Source of the DNA: Stieleria neptunia
GTDB taxonomy: Bacteria; Planctomycetota; Planctomycetia; Pirellulales; Pirellulaceae
Length of the DNA: 64,000 nucleotides
Direction of reading: 5' to 3'
Assembly (NCBI RefSeq): GCF_007754155.1
Contig: NZ_CP037423.1
Coordinates: 2,232,001-2,296,000 of the forward strand
Part shown: in pieces, positions 60,536-64,000 of the stretch
How positions within the stretch are numbered: the first letter of the stretch is position 1
How the letters are laid out: every line of letters starts with the position of its first letter
Made by a program: the position numbers and the translations under genes
Notes under the pieces: model-generated
What the model was told of the DNA's origin: nothing
The model's database searches: none
What the model saw: only the letters and a program-made list of their open reading frames with translations

Positions 60536-61948
60536 TTAGGACAACGCCGGCGTCCATCCATTGTTGTAGTGGAGCAGCACGTAAACGATCGCGCCGGCGA
60601 CTTGCAACAGCATGATCAAACCGCCGATCTTCAAGAACGTTCCCCAACCGACGTGGACCCCGGCTTCTTTCTTGAGCGCGTAGATTGCGATCACGCAAGA
60701 GATCGATCCGATCGGTGTTCCGTTGCCGCCCAAGTTGCAGCAGATGATCAGGGTCCACCAAAGCGGTTCGATCGGCACCGTGCCATCGGCCGCGATGTCC
60801 TTGACGATCGGAATCAGCGTCGCGGCCACCGGAATGTTGTCGACGATGCTGCTGGCAACCGCCGAGAACACGCCCAGCAGCGGAACCAACAGCGTTAACT
60901 CGTTCCCCGACAGCTCGATCACTTGTTCGGCCACCCAGGCCAACGCGCCGGTTTGTTTCACACAACCGATGATGATGAACAGGCCCATGAAAAACAAAAT
61001 CACGGTCCAGTTCACTTTGCCGATCGCATCTTCGACGCCCTTGCCCGCAAACAGCAACGCCGCGGTCGCGCCCACCATCGCAATGAAATCCATCCCCACG
61101 CCCAACTGCTGCGCAAACACAAACCCGATCACGGTCAACGCCAGGATCGTGCCGCTGCGTAGCAGCACGCGGTTGTCCTCGACCATCGCCCAGGGATCAA
61201 ACGTCTCGATTTGAACACGCAGTGCTTCCTGTTGCTCAGGTGTTTGCTTCCACGGCAAATCATTGCGAAAGAAGAAACGCAGTGCCGCGATCGCGATCAC
61301 CAGGGAAACCACTGCGTACGGCAAGCTGACTTGCAAGAAATGAGCATAGGGGATCCCTGCTGCCGTGCCGATCATGATGTTCGGCAGCCCGCTGGCAAAC
61401 GTGGCGATCGCACCACTGTTGGCACAGATCGCCACGCTCAACAAGAACGGCATCGGCTTGTAATTCAACGAGCGACAGATCACCAGCACCAACGACGAAA
61501 GAATCAACATCGCAGGAACAATCGTCAGCACTGCGACGAACACGAACGTGACCAGGCACAAGGTCAGATACAGCTTGGACGCCGACCCGCCGGTGAACCG
61601 GACGATCCACATCGACAAGAAGTGAAACAGGCCGCTTTTGCCGACCACGTCGACCAGAATTCCGGTACCGATGATCACACCGAAGATATTCAGATCTTCC
61701 TTCAGGAACTCATACAGCTTCGGGTACTCAAAGAGACCCAGCGCCAATCCGAGCACCACCAATACCGCCGCACCACACAGCGCCGCGACCGTTTTGTGAA
61801 ACCGCTCGATCGCAACGCCCACGTACGTGGCGCACATCACGGCGGCAAACAGCAACATCACGCCGGCGGAGGCGGGTTCGATTGGAGCTTCCTCCACCGA
61901 ACTGGCAAGCAACGTTGGACCGGCAAGCAAAGTGTCAATCAAAATCAT
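60536..61948 (-). CDS. Ion transporter of the NhaD/ArsB (IT) superfamily
   Basis: About 470 residues from ATG 61948 (MILIDTLLAGPTLL); a frame to 61996 adds 16 polar residues. Some 11-12 membrane helices are visible, with the IT-superfamily landmarks: SVAICANSGAIATFASGLPN in the first half and CCNLGGNGTPIGSIS in the second, the two re-entrant loops with the Asn-Gly/Pro signatures, and VDNIPVAATLIPIVKD between. NhaD-type members exchange Na+ and H+; ArsB-type pump arsenite. No ArsA or ArsR lies nearby, so Na+/H+ antiport is preferred. It is convergent with the zinc-ribbon gene. Confidence 0.88.
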   Translation of the reverse strand: MILIDTLLAGPTLLASSVEEAPIEPASAGVMLLFAAVMCATYVGVAIERFHKTVAALCGAAVLVVLGLALGLFEYPKLYEFLKEDLNIFGVIIGTGILVDVVGKSGLFHFLSMWIVRFTGGSASKLYLTLCLVTFVFVAVLTIVPAMLILSSLVLVICRSLNYKPMPFLLSVAICANSGAIATFASGLPNIMIGTAAGIPYAHFLQVSLPYAVVSLVIAIAALRFFFRNDLPWKQTPEQQEALRVQIETFDPWAMVEDNRVLLRSGTILALTVIGFVFAQQLGVGMDFIAMVGATAALLFAGKGVEDAIGKVNWTVILFFMGLFIIIGCVKQTGALAWVAEQVIELSGNELTLLVPLLGVFSAVASSIVDNIPVAATLIPIVKDIAADGTVPIEPLWWTLIICCNLGGNGTPIGSISCVIAIYALKKEAGVHVGWGTFLKIGGLIMLLQVAGAIVYVLLHYNNGWTPALS

Positions 61949-62274
61949 TCGAAGACCTGCGACGCAGAAACGGGGTTCATTTGCATACCGTACCACCGAA
62001 CCGCCAAAACACGCTACCTGGGAACCTTCGGGTTCCTAATTGGTGCCACCCACCGGGTTCCTAATTGGTGCCACCCACCGATTAGTCTGCCAGGCACAAT
62101 TCGCGACAGCCGATTCGCACAGCTGAAACCAGCATGGTCAGTGAGTTGCGCAACACAAGAATTGCAGGCGCTGCGCCCGATGATGATGATGAGACCGGGA
62201 ACCCCGGTCGAGGGGCGACCGCGGCTCGCTGAATCACTGGTGCGCCGACCGGAGTGATACGGACTGGAGAAATG
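61949..62274. other. Gap with REP-like doublet
   Basis: No gene. Holds the tandem 25-bp units at 62031-62080 and otherwise nothing that I can name. It is the left flank of the REP-associated transposase gene. Confidence 0.55.
62031..62080. repeat. REP-like doublet left of the transposase gene
   Basis: Two perfect tandem copies of a 25-bp unit (62031-62055, 62056-62080), containing AATTGGTGCCACCCACC, a small hairpin GGTG-ccacc-CACC. The inverse motif occurs twice right of the gene at 63506-63551. Confidence 0.92.
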
Positions 62275-63438
62275 TTAGGCGGTGAAACACTCGGCAACTT
62301 GTCGTTGCCCCTTCGCCCATTTCCGGCCGCTCGACTCGGCGAACTGCGACATGCCGTTCGGTGAGCCTGCGCAACAACTGTTGCCGAAGTAGCGTTGAAA
62401 GTTCCAGACCAAGTCACGCCACATCGACAAGTCGATTCCGAGACGCGAAACCAGACCTTGCATACTTGGCGGTAGCTCTCGCCCCGCCCCTTCTTCACTC
62501 TGTTTCGCAGTCCAACGGAGAAGCTTGACGTAGTCTTTCAGGCTGATCCCGAGAAACCCCTTGTCGCTCGCCCGCACGCCAGCCTGGTTCGGTTGAGCGT
62601 CGTTGGAAAGCGTCGACTCATCCAGGGTCAACGGAGCCAGCCATCCGTCGCGGCGGATGCGCTTACCGGTCGGATTCTTTCGTTTGGCCCGCTTCTTTTT
62701 ACGCAGTTCATCTACCGGCGTGGTGCGACGCTCTTCGCCGGCCTGTTCCGTGGTGATCGGAACCAGATCAAAAGCGGCCGAATCGATTTCTTGACCCTGC
62801 TCCCCTTTGATCCGATCGTATCCGGACGTGTGGACCGACTGGTCGGGCGATTCCGCCATCGCGGCACGGACCGGGTTGAGGTCCACGTACATCGCACACG
62901 CCAGCAATCCGGCCTCATCGGTGATGCATTGCAGTTTAAATCGGCCTTCCCAAAATCGACCGGTGCACTCGTCTTGGCGGTTGGCCATCCGCGCAATCGG
63001 TTCGCTCAAGGAACGCATGAACCAAGAGATATCCGACAAGCGACGACGCACTTCGGCAAGCCTCTCTTTATCGGAGACCAACATTTGAACATCGTTTTCG
63101 GTGGGCTCACCCAAATGTTCTTCCATTCGGCGGCCGGGAAAGACTTTTAGCCAGCGAATCGCGACCTCTTGATCGGTCCATGCGGCGACGACATCGGGGC
63201 GATTGCGGAGGACCAAATGCATGTGATTGGACATCACGGCATAGGAGAGGACATCGATGCCGAACACAGACGCCAGCGCTTCCATCCGCCGCCGAATCCA
63301 CTCGCGTCTGAATCCGTAGTCCTTGCCGGTCGCCTGATCGACCCCCGCTAAAAAAGCACGCCGGACACACCGCTGAACGGCATGCACGATCGACACTTCG
63401 TCACTAGCAACCTGTTCCGAACGCAGCGGACGTCCCAT
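62275..63438 (-). CDS. REP-associated tyrosine transposase (RAYT, Y1/HUH family)
   Basis: 387 residues from ATG 63438, chosen because GGGGAGGG ends seven bases upstream; the frame extends to 63546 into the REP repeats. Seen: the HUH motif in SYAVMSNHMHLVL (residues 65-77), ARMANRQDECTGRFWEGRFK, and CAMYVDLNPVRAAMA, the most characteristic RAYT block. Y1-type enzymes cut single-stranded DNA at REP hairpins through a Tyr-DNA link. The C-terminal third (KKKRAKRKNPTGKRI onward) is longer than in E. coli TnpA-REP (about 165 residues in total), as in other RAYT groups with C-terminal extensions. Flanking inverted REP-like doublets support an active or recently active system. Confidence 0.92.
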   Translation of the reverse strand: MGRPLRSEQVASDEVSIVHAVQRCVRRAFLAGVDQATGKDYGFRREWIRRRMEALASVFGIDVLSYAVMSNHMHLVLRNRPDVVAAWTDQEVAIRWLKVFPGRRMEEHLGEPTENDVQMLVSDKERLAEVRRRLSDISWFMRSLSEPIARMANRQDECTGRFWEGRFKLQCITDEAGLLACAMYVDLNPVRAAMAESPDQSVHTSGYDRIKGEQGQEIDSAAFDLVPITTEQAGEERRTTPVDELRKKKRAKRKNPTGKRIRRDGWLAPLTLDESTLSNDAQPNQAGVRASDKGFLGISLKDYVKLLRWTAKQSEEGAGRELPPSMQGLVSRLGIDLSMWRDLVWNFQRYFGNSCCAGSPNGMSQFAESSGRKWAKGQRQVAECFTA

Positions 63439-63505
63439 TACAAATCCCTCCCCATGAATCCGTGGTGGTGTGATTCTACCCCGGTGGCGACGGCGAGTCA
63501 AATAA

Positions 63506-63551
63506 ATGGTGGGTGGCACCATTTGTGAGATGGTGGGTGGCACCATTTGTG
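63506..63551. repeat. REP-like doublet right of the transposase gene
   Basis: Two tandem units of ATGGTGGGTGGCACCATTTG type (63506-63529, 63530-63551), each with the hairpin ATGGTG-ggtgg-CACCAT. They are the reverse orientation of the doublet at 62031-62080, as in REP elements that enclose their transposase gene. Confidence 0.92.
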
Positions 63552-63650
63552 TTTATTTGTGTTTGTGATTTGTGATTCGTTTATGACCGGCTGGGGGCTG
63601 CCGCGATTGATCGATTTGAGACCTGCGCCATGAAGTGGTATGAATGGCGC

Positions 63651-64000
63651 ATGAATATTCTATTTGCGTGGGAATGGGGCGCGGGCGTTTCGCATTTGGT
63701 TCGTTTCTGGCCACTCGCTGATCGGTTGCGTGAGCAAGGCCATCGGGTTGTGCTCGCCCTGCGTGACCTGACACACGTGGGGCAATGCTATAGCCTCAAG
63801 ACGGTGCCACTTTACCAGTCACCGACGTTGACCGGATTCGTTTCCGCTAAGCGGGACTTCCCGCAAACCTTTGCGGATTTGGCTTGGAATTTGGGGTATG
63901 ACTCGGTCGAGCGTATCGCGGCACAGGTCCAAGCGTATCGTCGCATCATGGTGAATGAATCCATTGAAACGGTGGTATCCGATTTCGGTCTCTCCGCGTC
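63651..64000 (+). CDS. Glycosyltransferase-like protein (3' end outside window)
   Basis: 116 codons are visible from ATG 63651 (an in-frame ATG at 63630 is an alternative); the gene continues beyond the window. The protein opens MNILFAWEWGAGVSHLVRFW, then LADRLREQGHRVVLALRDL, which is the first beta-alpha-beta of GT-B glycosyltransferases of the MurG/UGT (GT1) type, where an N-terminal Gly-rich loop after the first strand binds the acceptor or donor. The following part has alternating helices (DLAWNLGYDSVERIAAQVQ). The C-terminal nucleotide-sugar motif, which would settle the call, is not in the window. Substrate unknown. Confidence 0.68.
   Translation, partial: MNILFAWEWGAGVSHLVRFWPLADRLREQGHRVVLALRDLTHVGQCYSLKTVPLYQSPTLTGFVSAKRDFPQTFADLAWNLGYDSVERIAAQVQAYRRIMVNESIETVVSDFGLSA

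Overview
The window looks like a chromosome segment of a planctomycete of the Pirellulaceae (Rhodopirellula-like). The signs are the planctomycete-specific families DUF1549/DUF1553, DUF1501, DUF1552 and DUF1592-type cytochromes; membrane-tethered ECF sigma factors; a sulfatase; a eukaryote-like ProRS; a PVM-type (Planctomycetes-Verrucomicrobia) microcompartment operon; moderately GC-rich sequence; and few Shine-Dalgarno sites. This assignment is from protein content only.

Layout. 1-7.9 kb: the end of an FtsH-type protease, an alpha/beta hydrolase, a marR-pirin pair with a clear promoter/operator, a sulfatase fused to a SASA-type carbohydrate esterase, and an SDR. 7.9-8.8 kb: gene-free repeat DNA. 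8.8-17.7 kb: a complete microcompartment operon: DeoR regulator, PduL, two BMC-H, acetate-kinase homologue, three BMC-P, CoA-acylating aldehyde dehydrogenase, an unassigned probable cargo protein, class II aldolase and a malate/lactate dehydrogenase. The set matches the Planctopirus limnophila compartment for L-fucose/L-rhamnose: the aldolase would make lactaldehyde, then lactaldehyde -> lactyl-CoA -> lactyl-phosphate -> lactate + ATP. The nearby sulfatase-esterase could feed it from sulfated fucans (inference).

18-27.3 kb: housekeeping genes (adenosine kinase, proS, signal peptidase I homologue, fabH, rnc) with an intricate repeat array at 22.3-22.8 kb. 27.6-30.7 kb: an ECF sigma factor fused through a membrane helix to two STN-like domains, next to a membrane C39-like peptidase. 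31.7-37.7 kb: an operon of exported DUF1549/DUF1553 cytochrome, DUF1501 protein, ECF sigma factor and a membrane protein joining triplicated cytosolic motifs to a periplasmic CxxCH DUF1549/1553-like domain. I read the last as a possible haem-containing anti-sigma factor and as the most interesting unit here.

37.9-42 kb: GNAT, miaA and a decayed IS110 element inserted into a dispersed repeat. 42-50.1 kb: a minus-strand set of TonB-dependent receptor, YfiR-like protein, membrane histidine kinase, response regulator and hybrid kinase. 50.3-54.3 kb: DUF1552/DUF1592 pair. 54.9-61.9 kb: YbgC thioesterase, NHL-propeller protein, ACT protein, csrA-fliW, zinc-ribbon proteins, a methyltransferase with a lipoprotein signal, and an NhaD/ArsB-type transporter. 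62-63.6 kb: a REP-associated transposase flanked by inverted REP-like doublets. The window ends inside a glycosyltransferase-like gene. I saw no rRNA, tRNA or CRISPR array.
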